This document shows positions 24,196 through 33,782 of a stretch of DNA of 64,000 nt, one piece after another. The position numbers and the translations under genes are program-made. The notes under the pieces are model-generated. The model was not told the origin of the DNA, made no database searches, and was given only the letters and a program-made list of their open reading frames with translations. The stretch comes from JBDRDD01 sp043821115. Its GTDB lineage: Bacteria > CAYTYR01 > UBA6262 > DAOVJB01. The stretch lies in the NCBI GenBank assembly GCA_043821115.1, contig JBDRDD010000004.1, forward strand, positions 1-64,000. Reading direction: 5' to 3'. Each line of letters begins with the position of its first letter. Position 1 is the first letter of the stretch.

Positions 24196-26214
24196 ATGTC
24201 GTCGCCTGAGAAGGTAAAAAAGGAAACAGAGCACTTAAGAGAAGAGATCCGTCTCTACGACTATAAATATTACGTGGAAAACAATTCTGTCATATCCGAC
24301 GCGAGGTATGACAAACTCCTCCAGAAACTGATCGCCCTTGAGGAAGAACATCCGGAGTTAATTACGCCGGATTCTCCTACCCAGAGGGTGGGAGGCACTC
24401 CTTCAAAGGAATTCGAACCCTCAAAACACATTTTACCGCTCTTAAGCCTGTCAAATGCATTTAGTGAAGAAGACCTCCATGCATTTGATAAACGTGTTAA
24501 AAAACTCCTCAATTACCATGAAGATAAAGATGTTGAATACGTGTGTGAGCTTAAATTCGACGGTGTTGCCATTAACCTTACCTACGAGGCGAGCTCACTT
24601 GTGAAGGGTGCAACAAGGGGGGACGGCACAACAGGAGAAAATATTACCCCAAACCTTAAAACCATACGAACCATACCGCTAAGACTGCGTGATAAGGGGA
24701 AAGCAACCCCCTTTATTGAAATAAGGGGTGAAGTCATAATGGAGCATGGCGACTTCGCAAAGTTAAACAAGGCAAGGGGAAAAGAGCAAGAGCCTCTTTT
24801 TGCCAACCCCAGAAATGCCGCAAGCGGAAGCATACGCCAGCTTGACCCAAAAATCACTGCCAGAAGAAGGCTGAGTGCTTTCTTCTATGGAATAGGGGAT
24901 GTTAAGGGACCAAGCTTCAGCAGGCATTCGGAAGTACTTGATTTCTTAAAGAAAAGCGGCTTTAGGGTAAACGCAAACTCAAAGACCGTGGCAAATATTG
25001 ATGAGGCAATCAAGGTCTGCCGCAAGTGGGCCGATAAGAAGAAAGACCTGCCCTATGACATAGACGGTATAGTTGTTAAGGTAAACAGCCGCAATGAGCA
25101 GGAAAAAATCGGGGAGCTTACCAAGAGCCCGCGCTGGGCAATTGCGTATAAATTCGCCCCGGAGCAGGAAACCACCACAATAAATGATATCCTGGTTCAG
25201 GTTGGCAGAACAGGAGCTATTACGCCCGTAGCCATTATGGAGCCGGTTGAAGTAGGTGGGGTAACAGTATCGCGTGCCACTTTGCATAACGAGGATGAGA
25301 TCGCAAGAAAGGACATACGAATAGGCGATACCGTAGTTATCCAGAGGGCCGGTGATGTAATACCCGAGGTGGTCAAAGTAGTAAAAGAAAAAAGGACAGG
25401 TAAAGAAAAGAAGTTCAAGATGCCCTCCAAATGCCCTGTATGCTCTAGTAAGCTGATAAGGCCTGAAGGCGATGCTGTAACACGCTGCAGCAATATTGCC
25501 TGCGGTGCCCAGGTAAAAGAGAGAATAAGGCATTTCACATCAAGAAATGCCATGGATATAGAGGGGATAGGAACCTCACATGTCGAGCAGTTAGTGGATA
25601 GCAACCTTATAAGTGATCCGGCTGATCTTTATTTCCTAAAAGTAGAGGACCTTGTTCCCCTGGAGCGCATGGGTGAAAAGCTTGCCTCAAATATTATAGA
25701 GGCTATTGATAAAAGCAAGACACAGGACCTTCCAAGGGTTCTGTTTGCACTTGGCATAAGAAACGTCGGGGAACATCTTTCAGAGCTCTTGTGCTCATAT
25801 TATTCATCACTTGATGAGCTCTCCCTTGCAAAGCACCATGAGCTTGAAGTCATAAACGAGCTAGGACCTACTGTCGCCCAAAGTATCGTAGAGTTCTTCC
25901 ATCAGGAGCATAACAAAGATGTGATAACCAAGCTTAAAAAAGCAGGGGTGAACCTTTTCCTTAAAGAGAAAAAGGCCGTTGCCAAGACACTCTCAGGCAA
26001 GAGTTTTGTCTTTACAGGAGAGCTTGAATCATTCTCAAGAGACGAAGCATCACGCATGGCAAAGGAGCGCGGAGCAAGGGTAAGCTCGTCTGTAAGCAAT
26101 AAAACAGATTATGTGGTAGCAGGATCATCGCCGGGATCCAAATATGATAAGGCCAAAAAATTAGGCGTGAGTACTTTAACAGAGAAGGAATTCAAAAAAT
26201 TAATAGAAAAGTAA
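24196..26214 (+). CDS. ligA: NAD-dependent DNA ligase
   Basis: LigA seals nicks in replication and repair using NAD. The 672-residue protein has domain Ia (YDYKYYVENNSVISDARYD), the adenylated Lys120 in ELKFDG, an OB fold (VQVGRTGAITPVA), a four-Cys zinc finger (CPVCSSKL, CSNIACG), helix-hairpin-helix repeats and a C-terminal BRCT domain from about residue 595 (GKSFVFTGELESFSRDEA). All parts are complete and the length is typical. Confidence 0.97.
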   Translation: MSSPEKVKKETEHLREEIRLYDYKYYVENNSVISDARYDKLLQKLIALEEEHPELITPDSPTQRVGGTPSKEFEPSKHILPLLSLSNAFSEEDLHAFDKRVKKLLNYHEDKDVEYVCELKFDGVAINLTYEASSLVKGATRGDGTTGENITPNLKTIRTIPLRLRDKGKATPFIEIRGEVIMEHGDFAKLNKARGKEQEPLFANPRNAASGSIRQLDPKITARRRLSAFFYGIGDVKGPSFSRHSEVLDFLKKSGFRVNANSKTVANIDEAIKVCRKWADKKKDLPYDIDGIVVKVNSRNEQEKIGELTKSPRWAIAYKFAPEQETTTINDILVQVGRTGAITPVAIMEPVEVGGVTVSRATLHNEDEIARKDIRIGDTVVIQRAGDVIPEVVKVVKEKRTGKEKKFKMPSKCPVCSSKLIRPEGDAVTRCSNIACGAQVKERIRHFTSRNAMDIEGIGTSHVEQLVDSNLISDPADLYFLKVEDLVPLERMGEKLASNIIEAIDKSKTQDLPRVLFALGIRNVGEHLSELLCSYYSSLDELSLAKHHELEVINELGPTVAQSIVEFFHQEHNKDVITKLKKAGVNLFLKEKKAVAKTLSGKSFVFTGELESFSRDEASRMAKERGARVSSSVSNKTDYVVAGSSPGSKYDKAKKLGVSTLTEKEFKKLIEK

Positions 26215-26229
26215 GGTTCTAAGACTACT

Positions 26230-28335
26230 ATGAGAAGCCGAGTTGCGAGATATCTTTTTCTTTTACTTATGTTTGCTGTATTTTCCATGAAATCTTTGCC
26301 TTTATACGCGGATGAAAATATTATTTATGCCGAACTCTTAAAGGCCCACAACCTCTATTTCGCCGGAGAGCCGGAGAGCGCACTGCAGCAATATCAAAAA
26401 ATATTAACCATCGATCCTTATAATTTCGAGGCCCAGGTAAATATAGGCATACTATACAGGGATATCAATCTCTACAATAATTCCATCGAGGCATATAAAA
26501 AAGCGCTTGCCATAGAGAAGGAGGCTTTTCTTTTTAGTCTGCTTGGCTGGGCATATTACAACAGCGGAAGGCTCCCTGAAGCAGAAGATGCCTTTATGCA
26601 GACATTGGGGCTTACAACTCCCAATAAAAACCCTTCTCTTGTTGCCGACACACATTACGGGCTCGGCAGGATATATTATGATCTGGAAGATTACGCATAT
26701 GCGGAAAAATCCCTGCAGACGGCTATTGACATCAAGGTTAATTATGCTGTCGCATATTTTATTCTTGGAGCCGTGTACGAAAAAATGGAAGACCCCAAGA
26801 AGGCACTCCAAGCCTACAATAATGTCCTGAAACATGACTATAATTTCGCAGAAGTGCGATTTAACCTTGCAAGGCTATACATGCAGGAAGAAGATTACGA
26901 AGAGGCTTTCAAGCAGTACAAGAAGATAAGTAATTTTGACCCTGCAAATAAAGAGGCTAAGACAAAGAAAGAAGAGATACTCTTAGCCCTTGCCAAAACA
27001 GAAGAAGAGATAATACCTCCGAGAAGGCTGCAAAAGCACCGGTTTGTAAGCCCTGCTCCCAACAGGGATAAAATACTAAAGCTCAGAATAGGCATAGGCG
27101 TAAACTCAGCGGGCAAACCCATACCAAAGGATAGAATACGCTTTAAATGCAGCGGCTACTTCAGCATGAGAAAAAAATCAACAGGAGAAACCCTCTTCGG
27201 CGGAGCTCCTGATGATATCTGGACAATCCTTAAAAAAGGGGGCTCTTATGTGGTGGTAGACATTGACGGAAATGAGCTTCCCCTGGATGAACCTGTAATA
27301 ATAGCGCTCAATAACCCTGCTACAAACACCTTCATACTACAGGATATAGGATACGGCAAAGGTTTCCCCTGGGGAGGGGAGGAAGACAGGGAGTACAGGG
27401 GAGAAATAGAGTTAAGCTTTAGTGATGAGAGAGGTATACAGATAGTAAATATCGTTAACGTTGAGGAGTATCTTTACAGCGTACTTCCTTCCGAGATGAC
27501 CACTTCATGGCCCAATGAGGCCCTCAAAGCCCAGGCAGTAATAGCCCGCGGTGAGGCGATGTATAAGAAAGAGTACACAAGACCTCACAAGGAGCTGGAT
27601 TACGACCTTTGTGATGACCAGCACTGCCAGGTGTACAGGGGAGTGAAAAACGAGGATCAAAGAAGTATCAAAGCTGTAAATGAAACAAGGGGCGAGGTCC
27701 TGAAATTCGATGCAAAGATAGCACATACCCTTTATTCCTCAAACTGCGGAGGGCACACACAGAGCTCAAGTGAACTAAAAGGCTGGGGAACCGTAGCTTA
27801 TTTAACAGGGGTCCTTGACGCCCCCGAAACAACCGAAGCACCCTATTCTCCATATACAGTAGAGAAGTGGATCAAGACAAAACCTGATGTATACGGCAAC
27901 CTGCCTGAATTCGTCTATGGGGCAGAATTCCGGTGGGTTAATATAATAAAAAGAGAGGATCTGCAGAAGAGAGTGGACCGAGACTATGATATAGGAACTA
28001 TCACCGCTCTTATACCCTTAAAAAGAAGCAAATCAGGCCATGTTAATGCCATAAAGATAAAAGGCAGTGCGGGAGAGGTAATTATAGAGAAGGAGCATGT
28101 GATAAGGCGTGTTCTCTCAAGCGGATTCTTAAGAAGCAATCTCTTTATTGTCGAGACAAAATCAGGTGCGAATAATATCCCGGAAGAGTTTACAATATAC
28201 GGCGGGGGATGGGGCCATGGGGTGGGGATGTGCCAGACAGGAGCAGCGGGCCTGGCATACAAGGAAAACAGAAATTACGAGTATATCCTTAAGCACTACT
28301 ATAAAGGCACATACCTCTACAAAATGCAGTATTAA
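26230..28335 (+). CDS. Secreted TPR protein with SpoIID/LytB domain
   Basis: A signal peptide (first about 27 residues, ending LYADE) is followed by TPR repeats (about 30-245) and then a SpoIID domain (about 370-700). SpoIID motifs are LPSEMTTSWPNEALKAQAV, CDDQHCQVYRG, LYSSNCGGHTQSS and GGGWGHGVGMCQTGAAGLA. In Bacillus SpoIID is a lytic transglycosylase acting on denuded peptidoglycan; many non-spore-forming bacteria carry the domain, so this is best read as a cell-wall enzyme. The 701-residue TPR-SpoIID arrangement suggests that it docks on partner proteins. It starts 16 bases after ligA. Confidence 0.88.
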   Translation: MRSRVARYLFLLLMFAVFSMKSLPLYADENIIYAELLKAHNLYFAGEPESALQQYQKILTIDPYNFEAQVNIGILYRDINLYNNSIEAYKKALAIEKEAFLFSLLGWAYYNSGRLPEAEDAFMQTLGLTTPNKNPSLVADTHYGLGRIYYDLEDYAYAEKSLQTAIDIKVNYAVAYFILGAVYEKMEDPKKALQAYNNVLKHDYNFAEVRFNLARLYMQEEDYEEAFKQYKKISNFDPANKEAKTKKEEILLALAKTEEEIIPPRRLQKHRFVSPAPNRDKILKLRIGIGVNSAGKPIPKDRIRFKCSGYFSMRKKSTGETLFGGAPDDIWTILKKGGSYVVVDIDGNELPLDEPVIIALNNPATNTFILQDIGYGKGFPWGGEEDREYRGEIELSFSDERGIQIVNIVNVEEYLYSVLPSEMTTSWPNEALKAQAVIARGEAMYKKEYTRPHKELDYDLCDDQHCQVYRGVKNEDQRSIKAVNETRGEVLKFDAKIAHTLYSSNCGGHTQSSSELKGWGTVAYLTGVLDAPETTEAPYSPYTVEKWIKTKPDVYGNLPEFVYGAEFRWVNIIKREDLQKRVDRDYDIGTITALIPLKRSKSGHVNAIKIKGSAGEVIIEKEHVIRRVLSSGFLRSNLFIVETKSGANNIPEEFTIYGGGWGHGVGMCQTGAAGLAYKENRNYEYILKHYYKGTYLYKMQY

Positions 28336-28336
28336 A

Positions 28337-28804
28337 ATGGAAGACGAATTCAGAGTAAAATTTACAGTGGATACCATGCTCGGGCGCCTGGCCAAGTGGC
28401 TGAGGATCCTGGGATATGATACTCTATACTTTAACATATCCAACAGGGAAGAGCTTATCCTCTCAAGCCTAAGAGACGACAGAATCATTCTCACAAGAGA
28501 CAATAAGCTGGCCCATAAGAAAATCCTGAAGAGACTTTTTATAGAATCTGAGGATACACAACAACAGCTAAAGCAGCTCATAAAAGCAAAAAAAATACAA
28601 ATTGATGAAGACAGGCTTTTTACCAGATGCCTTCTGTGCAATAGCCCTGTTGAAGACATAAAAAAGCAGGAAGTAAAGAGCAGGGTGCCTGAATACGCGT
28701 ATAATACACAAGAATGCTTTTCTATATGCCACAGCTGTGATAAGATATACTGGAGGGGATCCCACTGGGATAAGATAATAGACCAGCTAAAGGAGGTAGT
28801 ATGA
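28337..28804 (+). CDS. Mut7-C family PIN-like RNase with zinc ribbon
   Basis: This 155-residue protein belongs to the Mut7-C (DUF82) family, related to PIN nucleases. Candidate active-site acidic residues are in FTVDTMLGRLAKWLRILGYD and ILTRDNKLA. The C-terminal third carries a CxxC pair of pairs (CLLCNSP; CHSCDKIYW) for zinc. Nuclease activity is predicted for the family. The open frame begins much earlier (28148), but that part overlaps the SpoIID gene. ATG 28337 starts one base after its stop and gives the normal N-terminus. Confidence 0.85.
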   Translation: MEDEFRVKFTVDTMLGRLAKWLRILGYDTLYFNISNREELILSSLRDDRIILTRDNKLAHKKILKRLFIESEDTQQQLKQLIKAKKIQIDEDRLFTRCLLCNSPVEDIKKQEVKSRVPEYAYNTQECFSICHSCDKIYWRGSHWDKIIDQLKEVV

Positions 28805-29256
28805 TAAAACTGGAGAAACTAAGGCATATCGCAATAATCGTAGCAGACACAAAGAAGATGACAGATTTCTATACCAATATACTTGGATTAAAACTCGTCA
28901 ACCAGGTAGACATTGATGCCCCATTTCTGGCCAAGGGAGTGGGAGTACCGGGCGCAAAGGCGAAGATGAGCCACCTTGCAGTAGAAAACAGCGATGCCAT
29001 GATAGAGATGTTTGAGTTTACTGATAAACTGGGACCTGATAAGAACATATCCTGCTCAAATGCCCAGGGCTACAGGCACATGGCATTTGAGTTGACCAAT
29101 ATAGATGAGGTATACACTGACCTTAAAGAAGAGGGAGTTGAGTTCGTATCAGAGGTAATGTGCCTTGAAGGCGGACCTAATGCAGGATTCAAATTCGTCT
29201 ATTTCAAGGATCCTGAAGGAAACCTTATAGAACTGACCCAGCTTCCCAAACCCTAA
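28801..29256 (+). CDS. VOC (glyoxalase/dioxygenase fold) family protein
   Basis: The 151-residue protein has two beta-alpha-beta-beta-beta repeats typical of the VOC fold: LRHIAIIVADTKKMTDFYTNILGLKLV and YRHMAFELTNIDEVYTDLKEEGVEF, ending YFKDPEGNLIELTQ. Likely metal ligands are the early His, a Glu near MIEMFEF, the second His and the final Glu. It resembles lactoylglutathione lyase or methylmalonyl-CoA epimerase relatives, but the substrate cannot be read from sequence. The start overlaps the previous stop in ATGA. Confidence 0.82.
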   Translation: MIKLEKLRHIAIIVADTKKMTDFYTNILGLKLVNQVDIDAPFLAKGVGVPGAKAKMSHLAVENSDAMIEMFEFTDKLGPDKNISCSNAQGYRHMAFELTNIDEVYTDLKEEGVEFVSEVMCLEGGPNAGFKFVYFKDPEGNLIELTQLPKP

Positions 29257-29271
29257 TATTTATGCTATAAT
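29243..29271 (+). promoter_or_regulatory. Extended -10 promoter of the methionine synthase unit
   Basis: TATAAT at 29266-29271 is preceded by TGC, which makes an extended -10. A weak -35 (TTCCCA, 29243) lies 17 bases upstream. It precedes the gene at 29300. Confidence 0.6.
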
Positions 29272-29299
29272 GGCTAATTAATATCTCCGGGGTAAAGAC

Positions 29300-29923
29300 A
29301 TGGATGTGATATTCTTTCACCGCATAACCATACCTGCACCAATAGAGCTCATTTACAGGCGACTGGGCTATACCAAAGGAAAAACAAAGTTAAAGAAGGC
29401 ACAAAAAGACACACTTAATAAATATATTGACGAAGCCATGGATCTAATAACACTGCGCGGCTCAGCTCTTCGTGTCGGCATTAAGAAAAAAACCTCTGTC
29501 AAAACTATCCTCGAAAACGGTATTGAATTCAAAAGTAAAGACCTTGCCAGAATGCTTAAAAAATCAAATGAAGTCCTTCTTATGGGAACCTCTGCAGGCC
29601 CTGAAATAATGCAGAAGATAAAAGAGGACTCCAAAAACAAGAACCTGACCCGTGCTGTTGTCTTTGATGCAGTGGGAAGCGAAATAGCGGATGATGCCCT
29701 GAACTGGATAACAGACTACATAAACAGGGAAATAAGAAGAGAGGGCAAATATCTCTCAAAGAAACGCTTCTCGGCAGGATACGGAGACCTCTCAATAAAA
29801 AACCAGCAGATTATATACGACACACTGCATCTTGAGCATATAGGTGTGGTGCTCTTAAAGAACTATATGCTAATACCCGAAAAATCAGTCACCGCCATTT
29901 CCGGTATAGAAGAAATGGAATAA
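29300..29923 (+). CDS. Stand-alone methionine synthase activation-domain protein
   Basis: This 207-residue protein matches the vitamin-B12 dependent methionine synthase activation domain, normally the C-terminus of MetH. Visible signatures are LLMGTSAGPEIMQKI, VVFDAVGSEIADDALNW, the SAM-binding RFSAGYGDLSIKNQQ and LIPEKSVTAISGI. The domain re-methylates inactive cob(II)alamin on MetH using SAM. The next gene is a MetH lacking this domain, so the two proteins together make one enzyme system, as known for Thermotoga TM0269/TM0268. It begins a unit behind the extended -10 promoter at 29266. Confidence 0.9.
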   Translation: MDVIFFHRITIPAPIELIYRRLGYTKGKTKLKKAQKDTLNKYIDEAMDLITLRGSALRVGIKKKTSVKTILENGIEFKSKDLARMLKKSNEVLLMGTSAGPEIMQKIKEDSKNKNLTRAVVFDAVGSEIADDALNWITDYINREIRREGKYLSKKRFSAGYGDLSIKNQQIIYDTLHLEHIGVVLLKNYMLIPEKSVTAISGIEEME

Positions 29924-29945
29924 TTCCAAGGAGCCTCAAACAACA

Positions 29946-32333
29946 ATGAAGAACATAAAAAACCTACTAAAGAAGAATGTTCTTGTGCTTGATGGTGCAA
30001 CAGGCACCCAGCTCCAGAAGCGCGGCATGCCTCAAGGTGCATGCCCCGAGCTCTGGAGCATCAAGAACCCTGATGTAATATCCGCCATTCATAACGACTA
30101 TGTAAAGGCAGGCTCTGATATCGTCTATACCTGCACATTCGGGGCAAACAGGGAGAAACTGCATCAATATACCCACCAGAGCCCGAAGCTTATAAATAAA
30201 AAACTTGCATCTATAGCAAAGAAGGCTGTAGGGAGTAAAGCCCTTGTAGCAGGAGATATAGGCCCTACAGGCAAGTTCATAGAGCCTTTTGGTTCTCTCG
30301 GCTTTGAAGAGGCGGTAAAGATATTCAAGGAGCAGGTAGAGGGGCTCCTTGAAGGCGGAGTTGATCTCTTTGTAATAGAAACCATGATGGATATCCAGGA
30401 AGCAAGAGCCGCTCTTATCGCCGTAAAAGAGCTTACAGATAAATTCACCATGCTCACCATGACCTATGAGAAGACTGCCAAAACCTTAAACGGTACAGAC
30501 CCGGTAACCGCACTTATAACCCTGCAGAGCCTGGGAGCTGACGCGGTAGGCTGTAATTGCTCTACAGGGCCTGAAGATATGCTCGCTTTCATAGAAGCTA
30601 TGAAGCCATATGCAACAGTACCTATAGTTGCAAAGCCTAATGCTGGTATGCCAAAGCTAGTAGACGGCAAAACTGTCTTTGATATGGCACCCGAGGAATT
30701 TGCCTTCCATACCAAGAAATTCATATCACACGGGGTAAACCTTGTGGGAGGATGCTGCGGAACTACACCTGAGCATATAAAAGAGCTAAAGAGCAGAATC
30801 CGTAAGGCAAAACCTATAGCTCCAAATAAGAAATCCATCAGTGCCCTAAGCTCGGCAAGAAAGACAGTTATTCTTGAAGGAAATAAACCTCTTGCAATAG
30901 TAGGGGAATGCATCAACCCCACAGGAAGAAAAGCCCTGAGAGAGGAACTCTCAGAAGGGAAGACCTCCCTTGTAAGGGAACTGGCAAAAGACCAGGAAAA
31001 AGCAGGAGCAACTCTTCTTGACGTAAATGTGGGAGTACCCGGAGGAAATGAACCAAAGACCATGAAGATGGTAATAAACCTGCTCTCTACACTTACCGAA
31101 CTGCCTCTTGTAATAGACTCGGCAAGTGTACCGACAATAGAGACAGCACTGCGGCTCTACCCGGGAAGAGCCTTGATAAACTCCATATCAGGAGAAAAGG
31201 GAAAGCTTGAAACTCTTCTTCCGATAGCCAGCAAGTACGGGGCAATGTTTATACTGCTTCCCTTAGGGCAGAAGTCTATACCGAAAACATTTAAGGAGAG
31301 AAAGCAGAATATAAAGAGCATATTCAAAATGGCCCGGAAGTTTGGATTCACCAAGAGCGATATAGTGGTGGACGGCGTTACCATGGCCGTATCATCACAG
31401 CCTGATGCCGGCATTCATATACTCGATACTCTTAGCTGGTGCAAGGAAACATTTAAGACAAACAGTATCCTGGGACTCTCTAATATATCCTTCGGCCTGC
31501 CGAACAGGCCGCTGTTAAATACAACATTTCTTTCAATGGCAGAGGCAAAAGGCCTTAGCATGGTTATAGCCAATCCTATTCATCTGGATATTGAGTATTC
31601 AAAAAGAGCGGCAGATGTCCTTACCGGAAAGGACAGGGATGCCCTTGCATACATAGCCCATATGAGCGATAAACCGAAACCAAAGAAAAAGGAAATCATA
31701 ATCCTTACGCCAAGAGAAAAGGTATCCAAGGCGATTATAGACGGGGACCGGGAGGATATAAAGACATTTGTAGAACAGGCATTAAAGACCGGTGTTAAGC
31801 CTGATATGCTTATAAACGAGGTTATGATCCCAGCTATAAACAAAGTAGGGGATTTATTTGATAAGAAAGAATATTTCCTTCCCCAGCTTATAGCTGGTGC
31901 TGAGGCAATGAAGATAGGCTTTACCTATCTTGAGCCTCACCTTAAGGCACAAGGCATAGAAGAGACCAATAAAACAGTGGTAATCCTGGCCACGGTAAAG
32001 GGAGATATCCACGACATAGGCAAGAATATAGTAGCTCTTATGCTGAAAAACCATGGATTTAATGTAATAGATCTCGGAAAAGATGTATCAACAGAGAAGA
32101 TAATAAAGGAAATAAAAAAACATAAAGACCCCATAGTAGGACTTTCCGCACTTATGACAACAACAATGGTAAACATGAAGGATGTAATACAGAGAGCAAA
32201 ACAGGAGAAACTTAAGTGCAGGTTCATAGTAGGAGGAGCAGTAGTAACAGAAGAATACGCACACTCCATAGGAGCACAATATGCTAATGACGGTGTAGAG
32301 GCTGTGAGAGTGGTTAAGAGGTTAAGGGGGTAA
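29946..32333 (+). CDS. metH: Cobalamin-dependent methionine synthase, without activation domain
   Basis: MetH transfers methyl from methyltetrahydrofolate through cobalamin to homocysteine. The 795-residue protein has a homocysteine domain (1-290: LDGATGTQLQKRG, zinc ligands in VGGCCGTTPEH), a pterin-binding barrel (about 315-580: VGECINPTGRK, LLDVNVGVPGG, VIDSASVPTIETALR), the helical cap and the B12 Rossmann domain with DIHDIGKNIV (His689 ligates cobalt). E. coli MetH is about 1,230 residues; the missing 330 correspond to the activation domain supplied by the gene before it. An NADPH- or flavodoxin-linked reductase partner is not seen. Confidence 0.95.
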   Translation: MKNIKNLLKKNVLVLDGATGTQLQKRGMPQGACPELWSIKNPDVISAIHNDYVKAGSDIVYTCTFGANREKLHQYTHQSPKLINKKLASIAKKAVGSKALVAGDIGPTGKFIEPFGSLGFEEAVKIFKEQVEGLLEGGVDLFVIETMMDIQEARAALIAVKELTDKFTMLTMTYEKTAKTLNGTDPVTALITLQSLGADAVGCNCSTGPEDMLAFIEAMKPYATVPIVAKPNAGMPKLVDGKTVFDMAPEEFAFHTKKFISHGVNLVGGCCGTTPEHIKELKSRIRKAKPIAPNKKSISALSSARKTVILEGNKPLAIVGECINPTGRKALREELSEGKTSLVRELAKDQEKAGATLLDVNVGVPGGNEPKTMKMVINLLSTLTELPLVIDSASVPTIETALRLYPGRALINSISGEKGKLETLLPIASKYGAMFILLPLGQKSIPKTFKERKQNIKSIFKMARKFGFTKSDIVVDGVTMAVSSQPDAGIHILDTLSWCKETFKTNSILGLSNISFGLPNRPLLNTTFLSMAEAKGLSMVIANPIHLDIEYSKRAADVLTGKDRDALAYIAHMSDKPKPKKKEIIILTPREKVSKAIIDGDREDIKTFVEQALKTGVKPDMLINEVMIPAINKVGDLFDKKEYFLPQLIAGAEAMKIGFTYLEPHLKAQGIEETNKTVVILATVKGDIHDIGKNIVALMLKNHGFNVIDLGKDVSTEKIIKEIKKHKDPIVGLSALMTTTMVNMKDVIQRAKQEKLKCRFIVGGAVVTEEYAHSIGAQYANDGVEAVRVVKRLRG

Positions 32334-32379
32334 AGTAAAGAAAAATCAGGAAGGAGAGTTGTCTTTAATTTCTAAGAAT

Positions 32380-33147
32380 ATGGAATTACATTTTAATATA
32401 AAATTAGCACAAAGATATAGAAGTCCATCCCAAAAAGTTCGGGTTTTAACTGAAGACTGGGTTGCCTCTCAAATATTTTGTCCATCTTGTGGTTATACTA
32501 TAAGAAGTTATAGCCATAATAAACCAGTTGCTGATTTTTATTGTCCGAATTGTAATGAAGAATTTGAATTGAAAAGCAAAAAAGATACTATCGGAAGGAA
32601 AATAGTTAATGGAGCATATAAAACAATGATAGATAGACTTTTGAGTAGGAATAATCCTAATTTCTTCTTACTCAATTACGAATTAAAGGGTATAGAAGTA
32701 ATAAATTTCTTTGTTATTCCCAAATATTTTTTTGTTCCTAGAGTTATCGAGAAAAGGAAGCCACTTTCATATAGGGCAAGAAGAGCAGGGTGGACTGGAT
32801 GTAATATTTTGTTATATGATATTCCTCAAAGTGGGAAAATTTTTTATATAAGAAACAAAAAAATTGAAAAAAAGAGAGATGTTCTAACTAATTGGAATAA
32901 AATCGTATTTTTAAAAGATCAAAAAAACAATGAATTAAAAGGATGGCTTTTAAACATTATGAATTGTATAGATAGATTAAACAAAAAAGAATTTTCTTTG
33001 TCAGATATATACAATTTTGAGAAAGAATTGGAAAGTAAATATCCAAATAACAGGTATATAAAGGATAAAATCAGACAGCAATTGCAATTTCTGCGTGATA
33101 AAGGATATCTAGAATTTATAGGACGGGGGAAATATAGATTAACTTAA
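32380..33147 (+). CDS. dpnI: DpnI-like methyl-directed restriction endonuclease
   Basis: The 255-residue product matches DpnI (254 residues) along its whole length. DpnI cuts GATC only when adenine is methylated. The PD-(D/E)XK site is Asp52 (VADFYC), Glu63 and Lys65 (EFELKSKK). Zinc cysteines are 34, 37, 55 and 58. The C-terminal winged helix that reads methyl-adenine keeps the key Trp at the same place, Trp138 in RRAGWTGCN, and ends KIRQQLQFLRDKGYLEFIGRGKYR. ATG 32380 corresponds to the DpnI N-terminus. TTG 32359 sits only about 2-3 bases after AAGGAGAG and is a weaker alternative, although that site is too far (23 bases) from the ATG. No Dam methylase lies in the window, as expected for such an enzyme. 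Confidence 0.93.
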   Translation: MELHFNIKLAQRYRSPSQKVRVLTEDWVASQIFCPSCGYTIRSYSHNKPVADFYCPNCNEEFELKSKKDTIGRKIVNGAYKTMIDRLLSRNNPNFFLLNYELKGIEVINFFVIPKYFFVPRVIEKRKPLSYRARRAGWTGCNILLYDIPQSGKIFYIRNKKIEKKRDVLTNWNKIVFLKDQKNNELKGWLLNIMNCIDRLNKKEFSLSDIYNFEKELESKYPNNRYIKDKIRQQLQFLRDKGYLEFIGRGKYRLT

Positions 33148-33162
33148 CAAAGGGGTGATCCA

Positions 33163-33366
33163 ATGGATTTGTGGAAAAAAGACTATAATGAATTAAAGGT
33201 TATATTAGAAAAAACAGGATGGGAATGCATTAAGGATGAATCCAGCGATTTAGAAAGCTGGTATAGCCAAGGTGTATTACATTCCAATTTTACTAAGAAA
33301 GATAAAGTTATTCACATTGAATATGGTGATGAAGGAGACGTTCTTGGGGAAGAAATTGAATCTTAA
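33163..33366 (+). CDS. Small acidic protein next to DpnI-like gene, unknown
   Basis: I do not recognise this 67-residue protein. It starts at ATG 33163, 16 bases after the nuclease stop, behind AAAGGGGTGATC. It is acidic at the C-terminus (YGDEGDVLGEEIES) and has Trp-rich, domain-like stretches (TGWECIKD, LESWYSQGVLHSNF). It has no signal peptide or membrane segment. Co-transcription with the nuclease could mean a helper or inhibitor, but sequence alone gives no evidence for this. Confidence 0.6.
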   Translation: MDLWKKDYNELKVILEKTGWECIKDESSDLESWYSQGVLHSNFTKKDKVIHIEYGDEGDVLGEEIES

Positions 33367-33434
33367 AAATATATAAATCCTAATGGGAAAATAGGGACAC
33401 ATATGCAGGTAATAAAAGGAGTATATAGAAAATT

Positions 33435-33731
33435 ATGGGAATAAGAAGATACATCTTTTTATCAACAGAAGGAGTTACTTTTCAGCCTAATAGTGAATCA
33501 ATAGAACCAGATATAGAAAATATTCAAGTTGTCGGCTTTGCGAACGGTGAAAATTCTAAAGAAGCCTTTCAAAACTTAATAAAAGAAAACAGTTATTTAT
33601 TAGAAACAACTTTTGATGAAATATTTTCATATGAGTTATCCGAAGATTATGAAAAGACAAAAACATTTTATTATTTATCTAATACACGTAAAGAAGAAAG
33701 TGTCGTAAGAACTGACACAAATTCAGCATGA
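33435..33731 (+). CDS. Small conserved-looking protein of the island, unknown
   Basis: This 98-residue acidic protein (MGIRRYIFLSTEG start) has an ordered alpha/beta appearance: a strand-rich N-terminus, VVGFANGENSKEAFQNLIKE and LLETTFDEIFSYEL. The text looks like a compact conserved family, but I cannot name it. AAAAGGAG lies 13-16 bases upstream, a long spacing. It is in the same AT-rich island and direction as its neighbours. Confidence 0.55.
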   Translation: MGIRRYIFLSTEGVTFQPNSESIEPDIENIQVVGFANGENSKEAFQNLIKENSYLLETTFDEIFSYELSEDYEKTKTFYYLSNTRKEESVVRTDTNSA

Positions 33732-33782
33732 TGCGGGAGATATGGATGACTTATAATAAAAGGATAGGAGTTTGTTAGACAT

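Noticed and set aside
28148..28336. N-terminal extension of the Mut7-C protein
   Set aside because: It lies wholly inside the SpoIID gene in another frame; the family N-terminus matches ATG 28337.
33402..33443. 13-codon frame behind an AAATAGGGACACAT stretch
   Set aside because: Too short and with no protein-like content; the real start of the neighbouring gene is at 33435.
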